Origin: JAYZQT01 sp036136335
Lineage (GTDB): Bacteria; Pseudomonadota; Alphaproteobacteria; MPNO01; UBA830
DNA: 64,000 bases
Assembly (NCBI GenBank): GCA_036136335.1
Contig: JAYZQT010000054.1
Span: 55,459 to 119,458, forward strand
Direction of reading: 5' to 3'
In this document: piece by piece, positions 52,921-61,709 of the stretch
Position numbering within the stretch: position 1 is the stretch's first letter
How the letters are laid out: every line of letters starts with the position of its first letter
Notes under the pieces: model-generated
Seen by the model: only the letters and a program-made list of their open reading frames with translations
What the model was told of the DNA's origin: nothing
Database searches by the model: none
Translations under genes and position numbers: made by a program

Positions 52921-54321
52921 TTAGCCTTCCAACATCCGCCTCAAAAGATCAACATCCTCGGCAAAAGTAACGTCACTCGTTCTTAGTTCCTCAACCTTAT
53001 TAACAGCGTGCATAACCGTAGTGTGATCGCGACCCCCAAACTTACGTCCGATTTCCGGCAAAGACCGGGAAGTAAGCTGTTTTGATAGATACATTGCTAC
53101 CTGACGCGGCCGGGCAACAGCCCGCGATCGGCGCGGCGAATGCATATCCGCCAGTCGTATATTGAAATGCGCCGCCACCCTTTTTTGAATTTCTTCGATA
53201 GTAATCCTTCGATCGCTAGCTCGGAGAAGATCGTGAAGAACCTCTTGACAAGTCTCGAGAGTAATATCGCGCCCAATAAGCGACGAGTGTGCAGCTACTC
53301 TATTAAGTGCACCCTCAAGCTCTCGGACGCTTGACGTTATTTTGTGTGCCAAAAATTCCAGTACTTTGTCCGGTACAATCGCGTCTAATTCATCTTTTTT
53401 GGCATGTAAAATGCCAAGCCTTAGTTCGTACGTCGTAGCGTGTATATCTGCTACCAGACCCCAACCGAGCCGAGAGCGGAGACGCTCTTCCATTCCCTCC
53501 AAATCTGAAGGAGATTTATCCGCCGAAACAACTACCTGTCTGTTGTTATCCACAAGATCATTGAAAGTATGAAAGAATTCCTCCTGTGTGGATTCCTTCC
53601 CATTAATAAACTGCACATCATCTATCATCAGAACATCAACGGAACGAAACTGCTCTTTGAATGCCATTGTATCTTGGAAACGCAATGCCCGTATAAAGTA
53701 GTACATAAACTTTTCTGCAGTTAAATAAACAACTTTGCGTTCCGGCTGGTGCTCTCGTATTTGCCACGCGATGGCGTGCATAAGGTGGGTTTTGCCCAGC
53801 CCAACACCCCCATAGAGAAAAAGGGGATTGTATGTTGCCGTTGGAGCATCGGCCACTCGCCGGGCGGCGGCATAAGCGAGTTCGTTCGGCCTACCTACGA
53901 TAAAATTGTTAAATTTGAACCGAAGGTCTAGCGTTGCGCTGACGTCCCCCTCAACGCGTTCTTTGGCGGCACGCCCGGCGCCTTTAGCACTGACCGCGGG
54001 TTGCTCTGGTGTCACCGGTTGCGGCGGCCTCTGCATGATGCGGGTATTTTGAGTTTCGGCAAGAACAAAGATTTCCACCTCAGATACCGGCGAATCACCT
54101 TCAAGCCAAAGCTCACTTATTCGATCGCCGAAGTGGTTCGCGATCCAGTCCCGCATAAACCGCGTTGGAACGGAAAGACGCACCACGCCATCCAAAACTT
54201 CAACAATTGACAGGGGTTTCAGCCAACTCTTGTAAGCAGCATCGCCCACCTCTGCGCGAAGCAAGCCACGCACCCTCGTCCAACGCGCGTTAATATCTTG
54301 GGTGAGTCCGTTACCTGCCAT
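52921..54321 (-). CDS. dnaA: Chromosomal replication initiator protein DnaA
   Basis: The 466-residue AAA+ initiator has the N-terminal DnaB/DiaA-interaction domain (GDAAYKSWLKPLSIVE). Walker A YGGVGLGKTHL lies at about residues 169-179, Walker B VLMIDDVQFINGKE follows, and the domain IV helix-turn-helix contains ARPRQVAMYLSKQLTSRSLPEIGRKFGGRDHTTVMHAV, which binds DnaA boxes. The ATG at 54321 is only 4 bp beyond the stop of the rhodanese gene, which lies upstream on the same strand. The frame is open upstream over that gene. Its own promoter must therefore lie inside or before the rhodanese gene. Confidence 0.96.
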   Translation of the reverse strand: MAGNGLTQDINARWTRVRGLLRAEVGDAAYKSWLKPLSIVEVLDGVVRLSVPTRFMRDWIANHFGDRISELWLEGDSPVSEVEIFVLAETQNTRIMQRPPQPVTPEQPAVSAKGAGRAAKERVEGDVSATLDLRFKFNNFIVGRPNELAYAAARRVADAPTATYNPLFLYGGVGLGKTHLMHAIAWQIREHQPERKVVYLTAEKFMYYFIRALRFQDTMAFKEQFRSVDVLMIDDVQFINGKESTQEEFFHTFNDLVDNNRQVVVSADKSPSDLEGMEERLRSRLGWGLVADIHATTYELRLGILHAKKDELDAIVPDKVLEFLAHKITSSVRELEGALNRVAAHSSLIGRDITLETCQEVLHDLLRASDRRITIEEIQKRVAAHFNIRLADMHSPRRSRAVARPRQVAMYLSKQLTSRSLPEIGRKFGGRDHTTVMHAVNKVEELRTSDVTFAEDVDLLRRMLEG

Positions 54322-54325
54322 GCGC

Positions 54326-54793
54326 TTAACCCTGAACCCAAGGAAGGCCTTGAGCTTTCCAACCGCTGGTCTGGCCACGGTGTTGCTGCACGTCGTGCGC
54401 ACCTTCAAACCCGTCACTGACATTAAAACATGCGTTGTACCCAATCTCGGTCATCGCAATCGCCGCAGCTTTAGACCTCGCACCCGAACGGCACAGTAGG
54501 TAAATTGAAGTCGATTTGTCAGGTATTTCTGCCGTCACGGCATTAATAAACGAACCATTCATCTCCATCGTGGGGTAACTCTGCCATTCGACCAATTTCG
54601 GTTTTTTTCCAACGTCCGAAAGATCAGGAATCCCAACAAAATTCCATTCCGCCTTGGTACGAACATCAACCAGAACAGCTGCCTGATTCTCCCTCAACGC
54701 TGCCCAGACAGCAACAACATCCACATCTCCTGCATACCCCTTTTTATCACCACGTCTCCCCGTTGCCGGCTCGGATGTGGAAGTTTGATTCAT
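54326..54793 (-). CDS. Rhodanese-like domain protein
   Basis: The 155-residue single-domain protein has VAVWAALRENQAAVLVDVRTKAEWNFVGIPD and the active-site Cys in IYLLCRSGARSKAAA (C-R-S-G-A-R) at about residue 100. GYNACFNVSDGFEGAHD follows. Single-domain rhodaneses move sulfane sulfur; the substrate here is unknown. It is directly upstream of dnaA in the same direction, and no independent promoter space for dnaA is left. The family is recognised well by motif. Confidence 0.92.
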   Translation of the reverse strand: MNQTSTSEPATGRRGDKKGYAGDVDVVAVWAALRENQAAVLVDVRTKAEWNFVGIPDLSDVGKKPKLVEWQSYPTMEMNGSFINAVTAEIPDKSTSIYLLCRSGARSKAAAIAMTEIGYNACFNVSDGFEGAHDVQQHRGQTSGWKAQGLPWVQG

Positions 54794-55199
54794 CGGTACC
54801 CCCTTTGACTAAATTCGCACCCCAGAACCGCTGTTTATTTAGGTAGTTCTCTACCTCTACTTAAAATATCCGCATAAATCCCGTTTTACTTAATAACATA
54901 AAATAATGCGCTGATGATTTATTGGTATTTACGGATGTCCCTGTCGAACAGTCAACTTAACTGTAACCGCGCCGCTCCGCCGGTGCAACGGTTGGAAGGC
55001 CTGTTCCCAGAAAAAAAACGTGATTTTGATAAATTTATAGGGTTGACAGCATAGAAATTTAATAACCTGTGGACGAACGTGGACCCAACGAATCCCGAAT
55101 GATAAAAAGTCATAAGTGCCAAGTGTATGCGACAAAAGCGGTTTTTAGCTTTTATCCGGAAAGAGTTGACGCCATTAAGGTTTTGTCAAATTAACAGCT
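54794..55199. other. A+T-rich spacer upstream of rhodanese-dnaA; possible origin region, unproven
   Basis: No gene is seen in these 406 bp. The DNA is A+T-rich with degenerate DnaA-box-like pieces only (TGTGGACGA at about 55068, TTATCCGGA at about 55152), each two bases off consensus. In alphaproteobacteria the origin is often near, but not at, dnaA. The stretch should also hold the rhodanese-dnaA promoter and the end of rpsT. Confidence 0.4.
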
Positions 55200-55460
55200 T
55201 TAGATAACTTTAATTCGTTGCGACAGCCGTGAAATCTTTCGCGCCGCAGCATTTTTTTCAAAAACACCGCGGCTTACCCCTCGCATCAATTCGGGTTGTG
55301 CAAGCTTAAGAGCAGCGTTCGCAGCCTCCTTGTCACCATTCTCGATTTCAACTTCAACTTTTTTAACAAATGTGCGGATTCGGCTACGCCGGCTAGCATT
55401 CACGTTAGTCTTTGTCCCATCGCGCCTAATCCGTTTTTTAGCAGATGTAGTATTTGCCAT
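55200..55460 (-). CDS. rpsT: 30S ribosomal protein S20
   Basis: The 86-residue basic protein starts MANTTSAKKRIRRDGTKTNVNASRRSRIRTFVKKVE and ends RISRLSQRIKVI, matching the three-helix S20 family that binds 16S rRNA. The ATG at 55460 has AGGGGAAAA ahead; the frame is open for 45 codons further upstream without support. The rpsT-dnaA proximity is common in alphaproteobacteria. S20 often represses its own translation in the family. Confidence 0.95.
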   Translation of the reverse strand: MANTTSAKKRIRRDGTKTNVNASRRSRIRTFVKKVEVEIENGDKEAANAALKLAQPELMRGVSRGVFEKNAAARKISRLSQRIKVI

Positions 55461-55919
55461 AAATTTTCCCCTGAAACCGGCGCTGTTTGTACGGGGGAGG
55501 CCCCGCGACGTCAAGGGGTTATGATTGCTCGAATGGTTTTGTTTTAGCAGGAACCAAACCAACAACCACCGTTGCCAGACCACACATTCCCCCAAACCGA
55601 AGAGTCAAAATCTCGCCCCCTATCGATACTAGGTACCCAGCAGACTCACCGTCCAACCTAGCGGTGGCAGTGCTTCTATAAAAAATACCTTAACAACAGA
55701 TTTTGCGCACCCACGAGCCGTTGAGGCGACGACTTTTCTGCTGGGCCTTTCAAAAGTTACACCGTCCCCTGCGGGACCCAAAAGCTTATGGAGAAATTGT
55801 GAATCTTCAATATCATCAAAAAAGACCTGGCCAATCATAGAAGTTGGCGGAACCTGAAGAAGGGCACTGCATATCTAGACAAAATGAGGTGTCTCGCGGG
55901 TTAAAAATTACTACAAACC
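55461..55919. other. Spacer between mutM and rpsT, no recognised gene
   Basis: A 69-codon open frame lies on the minus strand (55629-55838), but it has no Shine-Dalgarno and no recognisable sequence. In several relatives an enoyl-CoA hydratase gene sits between mutM and rpsT. No residue of such a gene could be identified. Confidence 0.5.
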
Positions 55920-56783
55920 CTATCTTTGGCGACTTGAACAATAGAAAGTTGACCGTCCAGACTGAACAATACGCCGGATAGTCTTGTTGCAATTACATCC
56001 AGGACATTTTTCGCCATCCCGGCCATACACACTAAACTGGTGCTGAAAATACCCGAGCTCGCCACTTGGCATTACGTGATCTTGGAGCGTGGATCCACCT
56101 GCCAAAATTGCCCGTTCCAAGACCTCGCGTATTGCCTGGGTTAACCGGTTGGCCCGCTCTCCTTGTATATTGGCTGCTGCCCGTCTCGGCGAGATCCCCG
56201 CGTCAAAAAGCGCCTCACAAGCGTATATATTACCTAGACCCGCCACTATACGCTGATCCAGCAAGGCCGACTTGATGGGTGTTTTTTTGCCTTTTAGCTT
56301 TTGTGAAAGAAAGCCACCGGTAAAAGCGCTGTCTGTTGGTTCGGGCCCAAGGTGAAAGAGGAGTTTGTGATGAGCAACTTTAGTTTGGTCTGTAAGAACC
56401 ATTAATCCAAATCTGCGTGGATCGGAAAACCGGATCACTGTGCCATTACCCACGTGAAAAACAATATGTTCATGGGTCTGATGGGCGTCACTCTTACCCA
56501 CAAATTCCCCAATTTTTTGATGATTTTCAGAAGTTTCGATCAACATTCTCCCGGACATCCCCAAGTGCACAAGGAGAACTGTTCCGTCGTCAAATTCACC
56601 GATAAGATACTTGGCCCGACGCCGAAGTCTTTCCAGCGTCCGCCCCACAAGGCGATCAGCAAAATCATCTGGTACCGGAAGCCGAAGGTCAGTTCGGCGA
56701 ACCTCTACCCGCGCGATACGGCGACCCTCCATCACGCGCGCTAACCCGCGGCGGACGGTTTCGACTTCAGGGAGCTCCGGCAT
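55920..56783 (-). CDS. mutM: Formamidopyrimidine-DNA glycosylase, zinc finger altered
   Basis: The 287-residue base-excision enzyme begins MPELPEVETVRRGL, with catalytic Pro2 and Glu3 immediately after the start. It has LVHLGMSGRM, the H2TH segment GLGNIYACEALFDAGISPRR at about residues 180-199, and a C-terminal zinc-finger region with CPGCNC and YCSSRQR. The fourth zinc Cys of the usual C-x2-C at the end (YCxxCQR) is Arg (codon CGC), so zinc binding is in doubt; an extra Cys occurs two residues after the first pair. It removes 8-oxoguanine. The ATG at 56783 is set by the PELPE N-terminus. It is divergent from ubiE by 46 bp. Confidence 0.94.
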   Translation of the reverse strand: MPELPEVETVRRGLARVMEGRRIARVEVRRTDLRLPVPDDFADRLVGRTLERLRRRAKYLIGEFDDGTVLLVHLGMSGRMLIETSENHQKIGEFVGKSDAHQTHEHIVFHVGNGTVIRFSDPRRFGLMVLTDQTKVAHHKLLFHLGPEPTDSAFTGGFLSQKLKGKKTPIKSALLDQRIVAGLGNIYACEALFDAGISPRRAAANIQGERANRLTQAIREVLERAILAGGSTLQDHVMPSGELGYFQHQFSVYGRDGEKCPGCNCNKTIRRIVQSGRSTFYCSSRQR

Positions 56784-56829
56784 ACTGGTAAGGTAGCCGT
56801 AAGAGCTGCGCCGCGCTATCCTCATACCC

Positions 56830-57600
56830 ATGAAATCAAAAGGAAATCGCAACGACCGTTTTTCCGACGACAAAATTGGATTCGGGTTCCGCCAGGTTCG
56901 GCCGGAATTACATGAATCACTCGTCCGCGACGTGTTTGATTCGGTAGCTCAACGGTATGACCTGATGAATGACATAATGTCGATTGGGCTTCATAGACGC
57001 TGGAAAGCCACACTGCTGGACCGTTTGATCCCCCGGCAAAACCAAACCCTGCTCGACGTCGCTGGCGGCACCGGTGATATTGCCGACGGCTTTCTAAAAC
57101 GCGGTGGTAGTAACGCAATCCTATGCGATTTTAGCGAACAGATGTTGCAGGCTGGTATAGATCGTGCACTGAATCACGGGCGCATAGTCTCCCAAAACAG
57201 AGTCTGCGGCGAGGCGGCAACACTCCCTATAAAATCGATGTCTGTAGATGCCTGTACAATCGTATTTGGCCTCCGTAACATCACCCGGCGTCGCGCGGCG
57301 CTAAAAGAGATGTGGCGCACTCTAAAACCGGGTGGCCATTTTCTTTGCTTGGAATTCAGCCCCTCCGTTCTTCCGCATCTAAGACCTGCTTACGACGCCT
57401 ATTCTTTCAAAGTGCTGCCTTGGTTGGGTCAACACATGGCAGGGGACCGGGATTCATATCAATATCTCGCTGAGAGCATCCGGGAATTTCCTGGACCGGA
57501 CCGGATATCGGATGAAATGCGCGCGGCAGGATTTGGAAACATAACGCAAAACCCAATGACTGGTGGAATAGTATGGCTACATTCGGGCTGGCGAGTTTAA
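56830..57600 (+). CDS. ubiE: Ubiquinone/menaquinone C-methyltransferase
   Basis: The 256-residue enzyme has the UbiE signatures YDLMNDIMSIGLHRRWK at about residues 44-60, LLDVAGGTGDIADGF (SAM motif I), ACTIVFGLRNITRRRAALKEMWRTLKPGGHFLCLEFS at about 141-177, and IREFPGPDRISDEMRAAGF. It methylates 2-polyprenyl-6-methoxy-1,4-benzoquinol in ubiquinone synthesis. It is followed 3 bp later by ubiB, in the order ubiE-ubiB found in most alphaproteobacteria. The divergent mutM shares the short upstream region. Confidence 0.95.
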   Translation: MKSKGNRNDRFSDDKIGFGFRQVRPELHESLVRDVFDSVAQRYDLMNDIMSIGLHRRWKATLLDRLIPRQNQTLLDVAGGTGDIADGFLKRGGSNAILCDFSEQMLQAGIDRALNHGRIVSQNRVCGEAATLPIKSMSVDACTIVFGLRNITRRRAALKEMWRTLKPGGHFLCLEFSPSVLPHLRPAYDAYSFKVLPWLGQHMAGDRDSYQYLAESIREFPGPDRISDEMRAAGFGNITQNPMTGGIVWLHSGWRV

Positions 57601-57603
57601 TCC

Positions 57604-59151
57604 ATGGGCTCGGGTTTGCTCCATTTTCGACGCCTGGTCACGGTTGTCCGGACGTTAGTCCGGCACGACGCCCTCTTCCCTCTCGAGAAACTAGGCTTAC
57701 CCCGTGTAGCCGGAGCATTCCTTCGTATCATTCTTTTTGCACCGCGGATTGAGGGTGCGCGGGACAAACGGGCTGGAGAACGGCTGACGCACGCGTTGAC
57801 TGCGCTGGGGCCGGCCTTCATAAAATTGGGGCAGGCGTTATCGGTCCGACCAGATCTCATTGGAGATCAGATGGCAAACGATCTTTCTTTACTGCAAGAC
57901 CGTCTTCCATCGTTTGCGGGATTGGAAGCTAGGCGAGCCATCGAAGTGGAATTCCAGAAAGGGACCGACGAGCTATTTTTCGAATTTGACAATAAGGCCA
58001 TCGCAGCTGCTTCAATAGCACAGGTTCATCGGGCAACGACGGCTGATGGAAAAGAAGTGGCCGTTAAAGTTCTGCGGCCTGGCATAGAGGCCGCATTCGC
58101 CCGCGATCTAACACTCGCTCACTGGGCGGCTGTGCGATTGGAAAGAGCACGCCCGGAACTGGGGCGTTTGCGTCCGATAGACACCGTAAGAACCATCGTT
58201 CGGTCTGTAGAAATGGAAATGGATTTACGGTTTGAGGCCGCTGCCGCCGAAGAACTCCGAGATAATTTCAAGGATGAGATCGGGTTCGACGTGCCTGAAG
58301 TAGATTGGGTGCGAACGGGGCGGCGAGTGCTCACAACCTCTTGGGTGGACGGTGATCCTATTAATGCCATCAATGTTGGAAATATTACCGACCGTGATCC
58401 ACGCCAGATTGTAGAAAAATTTGCCAAAGTGTTTTTTCTGCAAGTGTTTCGCGACGGATTTTTCCACGCCGATCTTCATCCTGGAAATTTTTTCATCGCG
58501 ACGGACGGCGGTATACATGTAGTGGATTTTGGTATTATGGGTCGGCTAGATCGCCGGACGCGCCATTATCTTGCCGAAATGTTACACGGCTTTCTTACGG
58601 CTAACTATAAACGGGTGGCAGATGTTCACATTCGTGCGGGATACGTACCGGCAGACCAATCCGCAGACGAATTCGCGCAGGCCGCAAGATCAATCGCAGA
58701 ACCCATACTGGGTTTGCCTATGGGCGAGGTATCGCTCGCAAAGCTTCTCGCACAACTCTTCTCGGTGACACAAAAATTCGATATGCAGGTACAACCGCAG
58801 CTTTTGTTACTTCAGAAAACCATGCTAATTGCTGAAGGGGTAGGCCGAAACCTCTGCCCAAATATCAATATGTGGGAGTTGGCGCTGCCGCTCGTCGAGG
58901 ATTGGATGATGGAAGAATTGGGATCGGAGGCACGCTTGCGCGAAGCTACCGACTCTGTATTCGATGGGCTCGAGCGCCTGCCTGCACTGATGGCAGAAAT
59001 GGAAGGCTCTATTGGAATGGCCGCCCGTAAGGGTATCCGCTTAAATCCAGAATCACTTACCGACCTAACGAAACGCTCGGGCGAAAATTTTTGGAAAATA
59101 TGGGCAGCAGCGGCCGCTCTGGCAATCATTGTAATAATGCTGTTGGATTGA
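57604..59151 (+). CDS. ubiB: UbiB-family protein (2-polyprenylphenol 6-hydroxylase accessory)
   Basis: The 515-residue ADCK/UbiB protein has the KxGQ motif FIKLGQALSVRPDL at about residues 76-89, an Ala-rich loop AAASIAQVHRA, and a protein-kinase-like core (EVAVKVLRPGIE, HADLHPGNFF, VVDFGIMGRLD). One or two membrane helices close the protein (AAAALAIIVIMLLD). It is needed for ubiquinone synthesis as an accessory ATPase-like factor. It lies 3 bp after ubiE. Confidence 0.95.
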   Translation: MGSGLLHFRRLVTVVRTLVRHDALFPLEKLGLPRVAGAFLRIILFAPRIEGARDKRAGERLTHALTALGPAFIKLGQALSVRPDLIGDQMANDLSLLQDRLPSFAGLEARRAIEVEFQKGTDELFFEFDNKAIAAASIAQVHRATTADGKEVAVKVLRPGIEAAFARDLTLAHWAAVRLERARPELGRLRPIDTVRTIVRSVEMEMDLRFEAAAAEELRDNFKDEIGFDVPEVDWVRTGRRVLTTSWVDGDPINAINVGNITDRDPRQIVEKFAKVFFLQVFRDGFFHADLHPGNFFIATDGGIHVVDFGIMGRLDRRTRHYLAEMLHGFLTANYKRVADVHIRAGYVPADQSADEFAQAARSIAEPILGLPMGEVSLAKLLAQLFSVTQKFDMQVQPQLLLLQKTMLIAEGVGRNLCPNINMWELALPLVEDWMMEELGSEARLREATDSVFDGLERLPALMAEMEGSIGMAARKGIRLNPESLTDLTKRSGENFWKIWAAAAALAIIVIMLLD

Positions 59152-59221
59152 TCACCTTTTGTTGCAAAAATGTATTAAAATCATTAGTTTACGGTCTTTC
59201 CGGCCATGGTGGAGGAGCTGA

Positions 59222-60442
59222 ATGCTCCACGGAAAACGAGTTTTATTGATCATCACGGGAGGGATTGCGGCTTACAAAAGTCTCGACCTGATTCGGCGTT
59301 TGCGCGAGGAGGGTTCGGAAGTCCGTTGTGTGCTAACCAAGTCTGCAACAAAGTTTGTGACTCCGCTATCGGTGGCGGCACTCAGCGAAAACGTGGTCTA
59401 TCAAGATCTTTTCTCGCTGACGGACGAGGCAGAGATGGGACATATCCAACTTTCACGTGATGCAGATCTTGTCGTCGTGGCACCTGCCACTGCAAATATT
59501 TTGGCAAAAATGGCGGGAGGGATTTGTGATAATTTGGCAACGACCGTGCTTCTAGCTGCCAATACGAAGGTTTTGGTTGCACCGGCTATGAACGTAAAGA
59601 TGTGGGAAAATCCGGCTACCCAAGCCAACGTTTCCATACTGAAATCGCGTGGCATACTGTTCGTTGGTCCAACGGCGGGAAACATGGCGTGCGGTGAGTT
59701 CGGTGATGGCCGGATGGCTGAGCCGTTGGAAATTTCTAGCAACATTGAACGTTATTTTTCCGGGGAAGCCCCGCTGGCAGGCCGGCGAGCAATCGTGACC
59801 AGCGGACCAACCCATGAAATGATAGACCCCGTTAGGTACATCGCCAACCGATCTTCAGGTAAACAGGGTAATGCGATTGCAAGGGCCCTAGTGGGTATGG
59901 GAGCGAACACCGTGCTCATTACCGGACCGACAAGCGAACCTGTTCCCGCCGGGGTCAAGATTGTTCGGACCGAATCGGCGGTTGACATGTATGAGGCCAC
60001 ATTGCAAGCGCTCCCAGCAGATATTGCTGTATGTGCCGCCGCAGTCGCGGATTGGAGACCCGCCGTCCCGGTGTATAATAAAATTAAAAAAGCTGACGTC
60101 GGTGCACTGACCACCCTCGAATTAGAGGAAAACCCGGATATCCTGCGTGCTCTGTCGGAAGCCGGCACTAAACGGCCATCGCTGGTCATCGGCTTTGCCG
60201 CGGAAACTGACCGTGTGGTGGAAAACGCGATAACAAAGCGAGCGCACAAGGGCTGCGACTGGGTTGTTGCTAACGACGTATCAACCGGGACCAATACGTT
60301 TGGCGGCAGTAAAAACACCGTACACCTAATCACAACCGCTGGGGCCGAGTCATGGCCAGCAATGGCCAAAACTGAGGTTGCAGCCGCGCTAGCCGCCCGG
60401 ATCTCCGAACATATGGCAAGCCTGCCGGAGGTGGCGGAGTGA
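59222..60442 (+). CDS. coaBC: Bifunctional phosphopantothenoylcysteine decarboxylase/synthase
   Basis: The 406-residue enzyme makes 4'-phosphopantetheine in CoA synthesis. The N-terminal CoaC flavoprotein begins GKRVLLIITGGIAAYKSLDLIRRL. The substrate motif P-A-M-N in VAPAMNVKMWENPA lies at about residues 120-133, and the catalytic Cys in NMACGEFGDGRM at about 155-166. The C-terminal CoaB domain includes VTSGPTHEMIDPVRYIANRSSGKQGNAIA and KIKKADVGAL (K-x-K-K). GAGGAG lies 4-9 nt before the ATG. It overlaps dut by 4 nt. Confidence 0.96.
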   Translation: MLHGKRVLLIITGGIAAYKSLDLIRRLREEGSEVRCVLTKSATKFVTPLSVAALSENVVYQDLFSLTDEAEMGHIQLSRDADLVVVAPATANILAKMAGGICDNLATTVLLAANTKVLVAPAMNVKMWENPATQANVSILKSRGILFVGPTAGNMACGEFGDGRMAEPLEISSNIERYFSGEAPLAGRRAIVTSGPTHEMIDPVRYIANRSSGKQGNAIARALVGMGANTVLITGPTSEPVPAGVKIVRTESAVDMYEATLQALPADIAVCAAAVADWRPAVPVYNKIKKADVGALTTLELEENPDILRALSEAGTKRPSLVIGFAAETDRVVENAITKRAHKGCDWVVANDVSTGTNTFGGSKNTVHLITTAGAESWPAMAKTEVAAALAARISEHMASLPEVAE

Positions 60443-60888
60443 ATCGAATAGAAATATCCATCAGCCGGCTACCCCACAACGTGGACTTGCCGCTCCCCGC
60501 ATACGAAACTGAGCAAGCAGCCGGTATGGACTTGGCCGCAGCACTCGAAGCACCCATCGCACTCTCATGCGGCGAGCACGCTATGGTTCCAACAGGTATC
60601 TCCATTGCTCTCCCGAAAGGATATGAAGCTCAAATTCGACCGAGATCGGGGTTGGCCGCCGAGAACAGGGTTACGGTCTTGAATGCCCCCGGAACAGTCG
60701 ATGCAGATTATAGAGGTGAGGTAAAAGTCATTCTCATCAACCTCGGCAACAAACCCTTTACGATTGAACGTGGCATGCGGATAGCCCAGATGGTTATTGC
60801 GCCAGTCACGCAAGCAACATTCGTAGAATCTGATGTATCGCCCGACACCGCGCGTGGCGCGGCCGGGTTTGGGTCCACCGGGACATAA
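60439..60888 (+). CDS. dut: dUTP diphosphatase
   Basis: The 149-residue enzyme hydrolyses dUTP to dUMP. The five family motifs are present: GMDLAA, PRSGLA, NAPGTVDADYRGE with the catalytic Asp, GMRIAQMVI, and the C-terminal GAAGFGSTG. The start is GTG at 60439, which overlaps the coaBC stop (GTGA), so translation is coupled. The coaBC-dut pairing is common in bacteria. Confidence 0.96.
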   Translation: MNRIEISISRLPHNVDLPLPAYETEQAAGMDLAAALEAPIALSCGEHAMVPTGISIALPKGYEAQIRPRSGLAAENRVTVLNAPGTVDADYRGEVKVILINLGNKPFTIERGMRIAQMVIAPVTQATFVESDVSPDTARGAAGFGSTGT

Positions 60889-60911
60889 ACCCAGGATAGC
60901 CAAAACATGCT

Positions 60912-61709
60912 ATGGACTTAACCGAAAAGCAGATCCTTCGTTACGCCCGCCATATCGCCTTGCCAGAAGTGGGTGGTCTCGGTCAGCAAAAGCTATTGAA
61001 ATCGCGCGTACTCGTCGTGGGTGCAGGCGGCTTAGGCGCGCCACTGTTAATGTATCTAGCGGCCGCCGGCGTGGGTACACTCGGTGTTGTGGACGACGAT
61101 ACCATTGATCTTTCTAATCTACAGCGTCAAATTATCCACCGCACTGGGGGCATCGGCATGCCCAAGGTGGAAAGTGCCAGCGCAGCGGTCGCCGACATCA
61201 ATCCGGAGGTTCGGCTGGTGCCACATTTTGAACGTTTAACAACAGAGAACGTCGATCCTCTGATCAGCAAATACGATCTCGTTGCCGACGGCAGCGACAA
61301 TTTCGCGACCCGATTCCTGATCAATGACGCCTGCCACTTGGCCGGTAAAACATTAGTTTCAGCCGCCATTCTTCGTTTTGAGGGACAGATTTCGACGTTC
61401 CGTTCAGGCCACAAGCATGGCGACCCATGTTATCGCTGTCTCTACCCCGAAGCGCCAGTTGATGGCCTTGTGCCCAGTTGTGCAGAAGGTGGCGTGCTAG
61501 GAGCACTCGCTGGAACCGTGGGATCACTGCAAACGGTGGAAGTACTTAAAGAATTGATTGGAATTGGAGATAGTCTCGCGGGATCGCTTCTTTTGTATGA
61601 CGCGCTCACAACAGACATTCGGAAGCTGTCCTTGCCCCGTAATCCATCTTGTCCGCTATGTGGGGACATACCATCAATTATTGACCTGTCCGCCCACAAC
61701 ACCCAATGA
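60912..61709 (+). CDS. moeB: MoeB/ThiF-type adenylyltransferase
   Basis: The 265-residue E1-like enzyme starts LTEKQILRYARHIALPEVGGLGQQKLLKSRVLVVGAGGLGAPLLMYLAAAGVG. It has the nucleotide glycine loop, DLSNLQRQIIHR, the active-site Cys region PSCAEGGVLGALAGTVGSLQ, and two zinc CxxC pairs (CYRC and CPLC). It adenylates a small sulfur carrier such as MoaD or ThiS. moaD, moaE or thiS are not adjacent. It overlaps the next dsrE-like gene by 4 nt. Confidence 0.9.
   Translation: MDLTEKQILRYARHIALPEVGGLGQQKLLKSRVLVVGAGGLGAPLLMYLAAAGVGTLGVVDDDTIDLSNLQRQIIHRTGGIGMPKVESASAAVADINPEVRLVPHFERLTTENVDPLISKYDLVADGSDNFATRFLINDACHLAGKTLVSAAILRFEGQISTFRSGHKHGDPCYRCLYPEAPVDGLVPSCAEGGVLGALAGTVGSLQTVEVLKELIGIGDSLAGSLLLYDALTTDIRKLSLPRNPSCPLCGDIPSIIDLSAHNTQ

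Noticed and set aside
55629..55838. 69-codon minus-strand ORF between mutM and rpsT
   Set aside because: No Shine-Dalgarno or recognised family; tested as an enoyl-CoA hydratase remnant without success.
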